Below, one piece after another: positions 1 through 5,735 of a stretch of DNA of 9,525 nt. Location: NCBI GenBank assembly GCA_016462245.1, contig JAEMTR010000034.1, forward strand, positions 1,442 through 10,966, given 5' to 3'. Each line of letters begins with the position of its first letter. Position 1 is the first letter of the stretch. Below the pieces are notes generated by a model. The model worked only from the letters and a program-made list of their open reading frames with translations. It did not search any database and was not told where the DNA came from. The position numbers and the translations under genes were made by a program. Source of the stretch: Solirubrobacteraceae bacterium (GTDB taxonomy: Bacteria > Actinomycetota > Thermoleophilia > Solirubrobacterales > Solirubrobacteraceae).

Positions 1-646
1 CGACGCCGAGGCATCGCTCGACTCAGCGGGCGCCGAGCTGGCCGAGGCGACCGCCGCCAGCTCAGCACTCGCCGCCGAGCTGCATAAGGCGAGGAAGGCC
101 GCGGCCCCGAAACTCGCAAAGCAGGTCTGCGCGCGGCTCGACGAGCTGGCAATGGTCGGCGCGAGCTTCGCAGTTGAGCTAAGCCAGCGCGACGATGGCC
201 CGACCGGCGGCGACGGTGTCGACTTCATGATCGCGACCAACCCCGGAGTTCCTGCCGGCCCGCTACGCGAGATCGCCTCCGGCGGCGAACTCTCGCGCGT
301 GATGCTCGCGCTGCTCGGCGTTGCCAATGACGGCTCGGCCACGACACTGGTCTTCGACGAGATCGATGCCGGCGTTGGTGGCAAGACGGCCCGCGTGGTC
401 GGCGAACGACTGCGCAGCCTCGCCTCCGATCGTCAGGTCCTCTGCATTACCCACCTGCCGCAGATTGCCTCGCTCGCCGACCGTCATTTCTCGATCGAGA
501 AGGATTCGGCAACCGACCCAGTCTTGACGACAGTCACAGAGCTGCGCGAGCCGGAGGTCGTCGGTGAGCTAGTCCGCATGCTTGGCGCAGAAGAGGACGA
601 CAGCGCCGCGCTGCGCCACGCACGTGAGCTGCGCAACGCCGCTTAA
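1..646 (+). CDS. recN: DNA repair ATPase RecN, 3' part (5' end outside window)
   Basis: This is the C-terminal 214 residues of RecN, the SMC-like ATPase that acts at DNA double-strand breaks. The reading frame is open from base 2 and ends at TAA 644-646; the N-terminal Walker A head and most of the coiled coil lie before the window. An Ala/Glu-rich stretch at about 2-130 is the end of the coiled coil. The ABC signature follows at about 275-300 (ASGGELSRVMLALL), then Walker B with its catalytic glutamate at about 345-375 (LVFDEIDAGVGG). Next comes the RecN-typical CITHLPQIASLAD segment, which carries the switch histidine. The C-terminus (ELVRMLGAE...ALRHARELR) is the usual RecN ending, so this end is intact. 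An internal ATG at 152 lies mid-domain and is not the true start. RecN next to a SteA-like gene is a conserved actinobacterial arrangement. Confidence 0.96.
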   Translation, partial: DAEASLDSAGAELAEATAASSALAAELHKARKAAAPKLAKQVCARLDELAMVGASFAVELSQRDDGPTGGDGVDFMIATNPGVPAGPLREIASGGELSRVMLALLGVANDGSATTLVFDEIDAGVGGKTARVVGERLRSLASDRQVLCITHLPQIASLADRHFSIEKDSATDPVLTTVTELREPEVVGELVRMLGAEEDDSAALRHARELRNAA

Positions 647-667
647 CCCAATTACGCGCGCTACGCC

Positions 668-682
668 TAAACTCGCGAGGCG
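668..682 (+). promoter_or_regulatory. Candidate -10 box for a near-leaderless steA transcript
   Basis: TAAACT at 668-673 matches the actinobacterial -10 pattern TANNNT and ends 9 nt before the steA ATG. No well-placed Shine-Dalgarno sequence is present: the only purine run, GAGG at 677-680, sits 2 nt from the ATG. I see no clear -35 box. A transcript starting at or just before the ATG would fit. A single hexamer match is weak evidence. Confidence 0.35.
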
Positions 683-1840
683 ATGACGCTTCCGCCCCAA
701 ACCAGTTCGACCCCCACCGTTCGCGGCCCGGTGCGCTGCGGGCGACGGACAAAGAAGCTCGTGCGCAGCCTGCGCGCCGGCGAGGTAGCGCTAATCGATC
801 ACGACGACCTCGATCGCGTCTCAGCTGAGGACCTGATCACAGCTGAAGCGGTCGCTGTCCTTAACTGCCGCGCTTCACGCTCCGAGGAGTACCCAAATAT
901 GGGGCCGCTACTGCTGGTGGAGGCTGGGATCACCTTGATCGATCTTCCCGATGACCGCCTCTTCGAGCTCTGCAGCGACGGCGACGCGCTCGAACTGCGC
1001 GGCGGCGAAGTTTGGCGTAGTGGCGAAATGCTCGTCGCCGGCACGTTGCAGAGGCCGGAGCTGGTTCGAGCTGACAACGTTCAGCGCCGGCTCGAGATTG
1101 GCGGCGCGCTTGAAGCCTTCGCCCGCAACACGGTCGAGCACATGGTTGAGGAGCAGGACCTGCTCTCGGGCAAGATCGACCTGCCGCGCTTTGACACCGA
1201 TTTTCGCGATCGGCCGGCCCTGATCGTCGTCCGTGGCGTAGACCATCAGGCCGACCTGCAGGCACTGCGGCCATACATCCGCGACACGCGCCCCGTGCTC
1301 GTCGGCGTCGACGGTGGCGCCAACGCAATCATCGAGGAAGGGTTCAAGCCCGACATGATCGTTGGAGACATGGATTCCGCTTCCGATGCGACGTTGCGCA
1401 GCGGCGCCGAGCTCGTCGTCCACGCCTACCCCGACGGTCGCGCCCCGGGCCGCGAGCTGCTCGACGGCCTCGCGCTTGAGCACAAGGTTGTTCCAGCACC
1501 GGGAACGAGCCAGGACGTGGCGATGCTGATCGCCGGCGAGAAGGGCGCTTCGCTAATCATCTCGGTCGGTTCGCAGTTCAATCTCGTTGAGTTTCTTGAC
1601 AAGAACCGCCGCGGTATGTCGTCAACCTTCCTGACGAGGCTGCGCTTGGGTGAGAAGATCGTTGACGCCAAGGGAGTGAGCCGCCTCTACCGACCGTCGC
1701 CGGGGCTATCTCCGGCCGTGATTGTGCTCGCCGCAGGGCTTATAGCCTTCGTGACCGTGATTCTCGTGACGCCAGCTCTGTATGAGGTGGTCGATCTCTT
1801 CTGGCTCAAGCTCCGCGTGCTGCTCGGCGGGAACGTCTAG
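683..1840 (+). CDS. steA: SteA-like cytokinetic-ring/envelope protein with TPK-like fold and C-terminal membrane anchor
   Basis: The 385-residue product matches what I know of the SteA family (mycobacterial Rv1697, corynebacterial SteA), whose members work with SteB in cell division or envelope integrity. Residues 15-125 hold the family N-terminal domain (GPVRCGRRTKKLVRSL, then YPNMGPLLLVEAGITLID at 70-87). Residues about 180-300 resemble the catalytic domain of thiamine pyrophosphokinase: GVDGGAN at 208-214, PDMIVGDMDS at 223-232 and TSQDVAML at 275-282. The conserved tail SSTFLTRLRLGEKIVDAKGV (313-332) is followed by one hydrophobic helix at about 344-364, so the bulk is probably cytoplasmic with a C-terminal anchor. 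Thiamine-related activity is not implied; the family is regarded as structural or regulatory. It starts 36 bp after recN and ends 9 bp before steB, consistent with co-transcription with steB. The ATG at 683 places the family N-terminal motif at the usual distance. Confidence 0.9.
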   Translation: MTLPPQTSSTPTVRGPVRCGRRTKKLVRSLRAGEVALIDHDDLDRVSAEDLITAEAVAVLNCRASRSEEYPNMGPLLLVEAGITLIDLPDDRLFELCSDGDALELRGGEVWRSGEMLVAGTLQRPELVRADNVQRRLEIGGALEAFARNTVEHMVEEQDLLSGKIDLPRFDTDFRDRPALIVVRGVDHQADLQALRPYIRDTRPVLVGVDGGANAIIEEGFKPDMIVGDMDSASDATLRSGAELVVHAYPDGRAPGRELLDGLALEHKVVPAPGTSQDVAMLIAGEKGASLIISVGSQFNLVEFLDKNRRGMSSTFLTRLRLGEKIVDAKGVSRLYRPSPGLSPAVIVLAAGLIAFVTVILVTPALYEVVDLFWLKLRVLLGGNV

Positions 1841-1849
1841 GGTCGCGGC

Positions 1850-2713
1850 GTGTTTGATTTCCGCTACCACGCCGTCTCACTCGCCGCCGTGCTCGTTGCG
1901 CTGGCGGTCGGCGTGCTGCTAGGAGTTGCGATCGGCGACGCTGGCCTCGTCTCCTCGGCCGAGAAGCAGGTCCGCTCGAGTCTGCGCGACGACCTGCGAG
2001 GCGCACAGGCCAACGAGCAAGAGACGAAGGATCGGCTGCAGGCAGCGCAGCGTTACGCGCGCGCTTCATACCCGTTTGTCGTCACTGGGCGGCTCCAGGG
2101 CTCAAAGGTCGGGCTGCTCTTCCTCGGCGAGCCCGATGAGGCAATCGCTGACGACGTCCGCGCGGCACTAGAGGCGACGGGCGCTGAGCTGAGCGGAACT
2201 CTGGCGCTGAAGCAGCCGCCAGACACTGCTGCGCTGGCTGCCAACGCAGGCACTAGTCGTTACTCGCAGCTCGACAGCTCAACAGCGCTACTCGGCTCGT
2301 TCGGGCGGACGATCGGTCGCCAGATGATCCTCGGCGGGCAGTTGCTCAGAGCCGAGGCCGACGCGCTGTTCACGACCCGCGCCGGTGGCCTCGGTCCATT
2401 TGACGCGATCGTCGTTGTGCGCATGCCGCGCGTGCTCGATCCAGAGGCGGCTGCCGAAACGAACCTGCTTGAGGGCGGGCTGATGGATGGCCTCACGAAG
2501 ACGCGCAGCCCGGTCGTTGGCGTCCAGGCGACGACGACGAGTCCAAGCCAAGTCGTTTGGTACCGCTCGCACGGGCTTTCAAGCGTTGACAACATTGACG
2601 AGACTGCTGGCCAGGCTGCGTTGGTCTTCGCACTCGCTGGCGCGCAGGGCAGTTTCGGCAGCGGCCCTGACGCTGGCAGCCTGCTGCCAGGGCCAGAACT
2701 CGCGGCCGGCTAA
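1850..2713 (+). CDS. steB: SteB/MctB-like membrane protein (copper-transporter family by name)
   Basis: The 287-residue product opens with the hallmark of the SteB/MctB family, MFDFRYHAVSLAAV, then a single transmembrane segment at about 8-28. A charged, Gln/Glu-rich probable coiled coil follows at about 36-70, then a globular domain. The conserved ending SSVDNIDETAGQAALVFALAG (244-264) is present. Mycobacterial MctB (Rv1698) was linked to copper export, and the corynebacterial homologue SteB forms a pair with SteA. The architecture suggests one N-terminal anchor with the rest outside the membrane. There is no cysteine in the whole protein and only two histidines, so direct copper binding is not supported here. 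The start is GTG at 1850, fixed by the family N-terminus; there is no good ribosome-binding site. TAGGGT, overlapping the steA stop at 1838-1843, could be a -10 box but may be chance. Its stop is 3 bp from the stop of the opposing msrB. Confidence 0.88.
   Translation: MFDFRYHAVSLAAVLVALAVGVLLGVAIGDAGLVSSAEKQVRSSLRDDLRGAQANEQETKDRLQAAQRYARASYPFVVTGRLQGSKVGLLFLGEPDEAIADDVRAALEATGAELSGTLALKQPPDTAALAANAGTSRYSQLDSSTALLGSFGRTIGRQMILGGQLLRAEADALFTTRAGGLGPFDAIVVVRMPRVLDPEAAAETNLLEGGLMDGLTKTRSPVVGVQATTTSPSQVVWYRSHGLSSVDNIDETAGQAALVFALAGAQGSFGSGPDAGSLLPGPELAAG
2663..2694. terminator. Strong GC-rich hairpin at the steB/msrB convergent junction (possible bidirectional terminator)
   Basis: CTGGCAGC (2673-2680) and GCTGCCAG (2683-2690) form a perfect 8-bp inverted repeat with a 2-nt spacer, or a 7-bp stem with a 4-nt loop. 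An outer GGCC pair (2663-2666 with 2691-2694) can extend it, leaving a one-sided bulge at 2667-2672. It lies inside the last codons of steB, about 16 bp before its stop, and begins about 22 nt after the msrB stop on the minus strand. No T-run follows on either strand, so it is not a classical intrinsic terminator. U-tract-poor terminators have been proposed for GC-rich actinobacteria. The function is inferred from position. Confidence 0.35.
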
Positions 2714-2716
2714 CAG

Positions 2717-3130
2717 CTACTCGCGCGCCTCGAAATCAAGCGCGGCGGAGTTAATGCACCAGCGCTGGCCGCTGGCTCCCGGGCCGTCGTCAAAGACGTG
2801 CCCGAGGTGGCCGCCGCAGTTGGCGCAGACCGCTTCGGTGCGAGTCATTCCGTGCGAGTTGTCGTCGATCAGCGTCACTGCGCTGGAGACGACGGGGTCG
2901 GTGAAGCTCGGCCAGCCGGAGCCGGAGTCGAACTTAGTGTCGGAGGCGAATAGCTCCGCGTCGCAGCCCTTGCAGCGGAACATCCCTGCGCCCTTCTCGT
3001 CGTTGTAGGCGCCAGTGAAAGCTGGTTCGGTAGCAGCTTCGCGCAGGACGGCGAAGGCTTCAGGGTCGAGGCGCTCGCGCCACTGCTCGTCGCTGAGTTC
3101 GGCTGGCTGGACTGGCTCGTCGTTGTTCAT
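2717..3130 (-). CDS. msrB: Peptide-methionine (R)-S-oxide reductase MsrB
   Basis: The 137-residue product is a stand-alone MsrB, which reduces the R form of methionine sulfoxide in oxidised proteins, probably in the cytosol since there is no signal peptide. Two zinc-binding pairs are present: C53/C56 (FRCKGC) and C102/C105 (VCANCGGHLGHVF). The catalytic cysteine is C125 in RWCINSAALDF, and the substrate-pocket segment FDSGSGWPSF lies at 67-76. The position occupied by a recycling cysteine in many homologues (SGCGWPSF) is serine here (S71), so regeneration may go through direct reduction of the sulfenic acid or another cysteine. The length is normal for a single-domain MsrB. The ATG is supported by AGGAG six bases upstream. 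It is the only minus-strand gene in the window. It is tail-to-tail with steB and diverges from the MraY-like gene, so it has interrupted the steAB-pyrG neighbourhood known from mycobacteria. Confidence 0.95.
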   Translation of the reverse strand: MNNDEPVQPAELSDEQWRERLDPEAFAVLREAATEPAFTGAYNDEKGAGMFRCKGCDAELFASDTKFDSGSGWPSFTDPVVSSAVTLIDDNSHGMTRTEAVCANCGGHLGHVFDDGPGASGQRWCINSAALDFEARE

Positions 3131-3136
3131 CGTTCG

Positions 3137-3141
3137 CTCCT
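3137..3141 (-). promoter_or_regulatory. Shine-Dalgarno site for msrB
   Basis: AGGAG on the minus strand, 6 nt before the msrB ATG, is the best ribosome-binding site in the window. It fixes the msrB start and contrasts with steA, steB and the MraY-like gene, which lack one. Confidence 0.75.
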
Positions 3142-3158
3142 AGTTCGGACTGCTGCCA

Positions 3159-3188
3159 AAGGTAGCGAAGAGCCGCTTCGGCAGGCAA
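3159..3188 (-). promoter_or_regulatory. Candidate sigma70-type promoter for msrB, with inverted repeat in the spacer
   Basis: On the minus strand, TTGCCT (3188-3183) is a 4/6 match to the -35 consensus. It is separated by 18 nt from TACCTT (3164-3159), which fits TANNNT. Transcription would start near 3152 and give a leader of about 20 nt containing the msrB Shine-Dalgarno site. The spacer contains CGAAG-N5-CTTCG (3166-3180), a short perfect inverted repeat that could be an operator or chance. Both the promoter and the operator reading come from motif inspection only. Confidence 0.4.
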
Positions 3189-3209
3189 ATGCCCGTCCGC
3201 GCTCCTATG

Positions 3210-3215
3210 TAAGTT
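3210..3215 (+). promoter_or_regulatory. Candidate -10 box for a leaderless transcript of the MraY-like gene/pyrG operon
   Basis: TAAGTT fits TANNNT and ends 6 nt before the GTG at 3222, the spacing expected if transcription starts exactly on the start codon. The upstream bases show no Shine-Dalgarno sequence. No convincing -35 hexamer is seen 16-18 nt further upstream. It faces away from the msrB promoter in the same 91-bp gap. Confidence 0.4.
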
Positions 3216-3221
3216 GCTCAG

Positions 3222-4046
3222 GTGCCAGCGCTTCCACTGATCTTCTCGTTGCTGATCGCCCTGGCGCTCGCACCCTCGCTGGTCAGCTTTCTCACCAACG
3301 GTGGCCACCTCCGCTCCAACTACCGCGACGAGATGCTTCCCTGCCCGCTCGGCCTGCTGATTCCCGCAGCCGCGCTGGCGGCGCTGATACCGCTCGCTCT
3401 GCTGGCTGGACTGCTGGACCTCAACACGCTTGAGCTCGTCGGCCTGCCGCTGGTTCTTGGCGTGATCGCGCTCGGGATCGCCGATGATGCTTTCGCGGGC
3501 AGCTCTCGCGGCTGGCGTGGGCATGGTGGGGCGGCGCTCAGTGGCGCCTTCAGCACCGGCGCACTGAAGGCCTTTGGCACGCTCGGGCTAGCGCTCGCCT
3601 GGTGCGCTGTTACTCAGGACGGCGTCGCCCGCTTCCTGCTCGCTTCGCTGGTGATCGTCCTTTCGACAAACCTCTTCAATCTGCTCGACCTGCGCCCGGG
3701 CCGCTCGGTCAAAGTCTTCGTGCTCGTCGGAATCGGCTGCACGCTCGGGGCCTGGAGCTTCGACCCGCTTTTCAGCCTCGGCCTCTGGGTCGGCCCGATC
3801 CTCGTCTGCGGCGCGCTCGATCTGCGCGAGCGCGGGATCCTTGGCGATAGCGGTTCAAATGTCGTCGGCGTTGTTGCCGGCATCTGGCTGGTGCTCGTGC
3901 TCGGCACAACCGGGCTAGCGATTGCAGCCGCAGTACTCGTTCTATTAACCATTTACGGGGAAGTTCGTTCGATCAACACGCTCGTCGAATCAACTCCGGG
4001 ACTCAGTCATCTAGACTCATTAGGGAGAATTGTTAATCGTGCCTGA
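3222..4046 (+). CDS. MraY/WecA-like (glycosyltransferase family 4-like) polytopic membrane protein with altered active-site motif
   Basis: The 274-residue, strongly hydrophobic product has about eight to nine membrane segments. It resembles the enzymes that move a phospho-sugar from a UDP-sugar onto a polyprenyl phosphate. Family landmarks appear in order: NYRDEMLPCPLG at 33-44, an aspartate pair in GIADDAFAG at 85-93 (D88/D89), STGALKAFG at 111-119, N150/N153/D156 in TNLFNLLDLRPGRSVK, and LGDSGSNVVG at 207-216. In MraY and WecA the fourth of these normally reads N-x-x-N-x-x-DG-x-DGLA; here the DG-DGLA part is replaced by DLRPGR. The MraY HHH loop is absent, and the C-terminus instead ends with a HLDSLGR-type motif (263-269). 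The protein is shorter than true MraY (about 320-360 residues). It is unlikely to be the essential lipid I synthase; a related lipid-carrier sugar transferase, or an inactive relative, fits better. The GTG start overlaps nothing upstream, and the 3' end overlaps pyrG by 8 bp. Confidence 0.75.
   Translation: MPALPLIFSLLIALALAPSLVSFLTNGGHLRSNYRDEMLPCPLGLLIPAAALAALIPLALLAGLLDLNTLELVGLPLVLGVIALGIADDAFAGSSRGWRGHGGAALSGAFSTGALKAFGTLGLALAWCAVTQDGVARFLLASLVIVLSTNLFNLLDLRPGRSVKVFVLVGIGCTLGAWSFDPLFSLGLWVGPILVCGALDLRERGILGDSGSNVVGVVAGIWLVLVLGTTGLAIAAAVLVLLTIYGEVRSINTLVESTPGLSHLDSLGRIVNRA
4022..4027 (+). promoter_or_regulatory. Shine-Dalgarno site deciding the pyrG start
   Basis: AGGGAG lies 11 nt before GTG 4039 but only 2 nt before TTG 4030. 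This favours GTG 4039 as the pyrG start, although the spacing is slightly long. It lies inside the end of the upstream gene. Confidence 0.5.
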
Positions 4047-5724
4047 CGCTCAACGCCAGCCCCGTCACATCTTCGTCACAGGCGGAGTCGTCTCATCCCT
4101 CGGAAAAGGAATCGCCGCCGCCTCTATCGGGCGGCTCTTGGTTGCCCGCGGCCTCACCGTCGGCCTGCAGAAGTTCGATCCCTACATCAACGTCGATCCG
4201 GGGACGATGTCGCCGTATCAGCACGGCGAAGTCTTCGTCACCGAGGACGGCGCCGAGACCGACCTTGACCTCGGCCATTACGAGCGGTTCACCGATTCCA
4301 ACACGACGAGGGCCTCGAACGTCACCGCTGGCGGCATCTACGACGCGGTTATCCGTCGCGAGCGCCGCGGCGACTATCTCGGAGCGACCGTTCAGGTTGT
4401 TCCCCACATCACCGATGAGATCAAGCAGCGGATCAAGCTGATCGCGGAGACAAGCGACGTTGACGTTGTGATCACCGAGATCGGCGGAACGGTCGGCGAC
4501 ATCGAGTCGCTGCCGTTCCTTGAAGCGATCCGCCAATTCCCCGTTGACGTCGGTCGCCGCAACTGCATGTTCATCCACCTCACGCTCGTGCCGTACATCG
4601 GCCACGCTGGGGAGCTGAAGACGAAGCCGACGCAGCACTCGGTCAACGAGCTGCGCAGGATCGGTATTCAGCCCGACATGTTGCTTTGCCGCAGCGAGGG
4701 CGAGCTCTCGGTCGATATTCGTAAGAAGATCGCGCTGTTCGCGTCACTCCCAGTTGAGGCTGTTATCTCAGCCAAGGACGTAAATGACATCTATGAGGTG
4801 CCGCTCTGGTACTGCGAGCAGAAGGTCGACGATTTCATCTGCGACGAGCTCGGGCTTGAGGCCGCACCGGCCGACCTCAGTGAGTGGGACGCGATCGTCA
4901 CGCGCGCCGTCGAGGCGACAGCGCCGGTCAAGATTTCGCTGGTTGGCAAGTACATCGCGCTGGCAGACGCTTACAAGTCTGTCAGCGAAGCTTTGCTGCA
5001 CAGCGGAAACCTCGCTGGAGCGAAGGTTGAGATCGACTGGGTTGACTCCGAGGACCTCGTTGACGATCAGGTCGCGCTCGAGCGGCTTGGTGGCTCGGAT
5101 GGAATTCTTGTGCCTGGTGGCTTCGGCGGCCGCGGCATCGAAGGCAAGATCCGTGCCGTTCGCGTAGCTCGCGAGCAGAAGATTCCATACCTCGGCGTCT
5201 GCCTCGGGATGCAGATGGCAGTCTGTGAGTTCGCTCGCTCGATCGCCGGCATGGACGGCGCCAATTCGACCGAGTTCGACCTTGAGACTGAATGGCCCGT
5301 AATCGATCTGCTGCCGGAGCAGAAAGAGGTTTCCGATCTTGGCGGCACGATGCGCCTTGGCGCCGATCCGATCAAGCTGCACAGCGGCACGATCGTGCGC
5401 GACTGTTACGGCGAGGCCGTTGTCTACGAACGCCATCGCCATCGCTACGAGGTTTCGATCGCGCTGCGCAAAAAGCTTGAGCACGCCGGGCTGATCGTCA
5501 GCGGTACCTCGCCCGACGAGCGGCTCGTCGAGGCCGTCGAATTGCCGACCGACGTCCACCCGTTCTTCGTCGCTGCGCAATATCACCCGGAGTTCAAGTC
5601 GCGGCCTGAGCGTCCGGCTCCGCTCTTCCGCGAGTTCGTTGCGGCAGCGTTCGCCGCTCGCGGCGGCGGCGGCGCGGAGTCCGACGTCGAGGATGACGCT
5701 CACGCAAGTCGTCGCACGGCCTGA
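4039..5724 (+). CDS. pyrG: CTP synthase PyrG
   Basis: The 561-residue product catalyses the ATP- and glutamine-dependent amination of UTP to CTP, the last step of pyrimidine nucleotide synthesis. The N-terminal amidoligase domain begins with HIFVTGGVVSSLGKG (P-loop at about 15-24), followed by the YINVDPGTMSPYQHGEVFV and EIGGTVGDIES motifs. The C-terminal class I glutamine amidotransferase domain has the nucleophile C388 in LGVCLGMQ and the His/Glu pair H516/E518 in QYHPEF, so the full triad is present. The length is normal for bacterial PyrG, with a short acidic disordered tail after about 540. An in-frame TTG at 4030 would add three residues. GTG 4039 is preferred because of the Shine-Dalgarno distance and because it gives MPDAQRQPRHIFVTGG, close to usual PyrG N-termini. 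The start overlaps the upstream gene by 8 bp, which suggests translational coupling; the peptidase gene follows after 11 bp. This is the most secure anchor for comparing gene order. Confidence 0.98.
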   Translation: MPDAQRQPRHIFVTGGVVSSLGKGIAAASIGRLLVARGLTVGLQKFDPYINVDPGTMSPYQHGEVFVTEDGAETDLDLGHYERFTDSNTTRASNVTAGGIYDAVIRRERRGDYLGATVQVVPHITDEIKQRIKLIAETSDVDVVITEIGGTVGDIESLPFLEAIRQFPVDVGRRNCMFIHLTLVPYIGHAGELKTKPTQHSVNELRRIGIQPDMLLCRSEGELSVDIRKKIALFASLPVEAVISAKDVNDIYEVPLWYCEQKVDDFICDELGLEAAPADLSEWDAIVTRAVEATAPVKISLVGKYIALADAYKSVSEALLHSGNLAGAKVEIDWVDSEDLVDDQVALERLGGSDGILVPGGFGGRGIEGKIRAVRVAREQKIPYLGVCLGMQMAVCEFARSIAGMDGANSTEFDLETEWPVIDLLPEQKEVSDLGGTMRLGADPIKLHSGTIVRDCYGEAVVYERHRHRYEVSIALRKKLEHAGLIVSGTSPDERLVEAVELPTDVHPFFVAAQYHPEFKSRPERPAPLFREFVAAAFAARGGGGAESDVEDDAHASRRTA

Positions 5725-5735
5725 TTGTCTCAGCG

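Noticed and set aside
908..1483. Minus-strand open frame of 191 codons across steA
   Set aside because: It is antisense to a well-conserved SteA coding region and has no recognisable family features; explained by codon bias.
683..1840. Annotation of the SteA-like gene as thiamine pyrophosphokinase
   Set aside because: Only the TPK-like fold motifs are shared. The extra N-terminal domain and C-terminal membrane helix, and the pairing with steB, fit SteA.
2487..3008. Plus-strand open frame spanning the steB end and msrB
   Set aside because: It overlaps two convincing genes in the wrong frame or strand. The Arg/Ser/Ala-rich translation is typical of an out-of-frame read.
4768..5703. Minus-strand open frame of 311 codons across pyrG (and another at 4093-4638)
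   Set aside because: Both are shadows of pyrG, which is conserved over its whole length. There is no ribosome-binding site or recognisable domain in the antisense translations.
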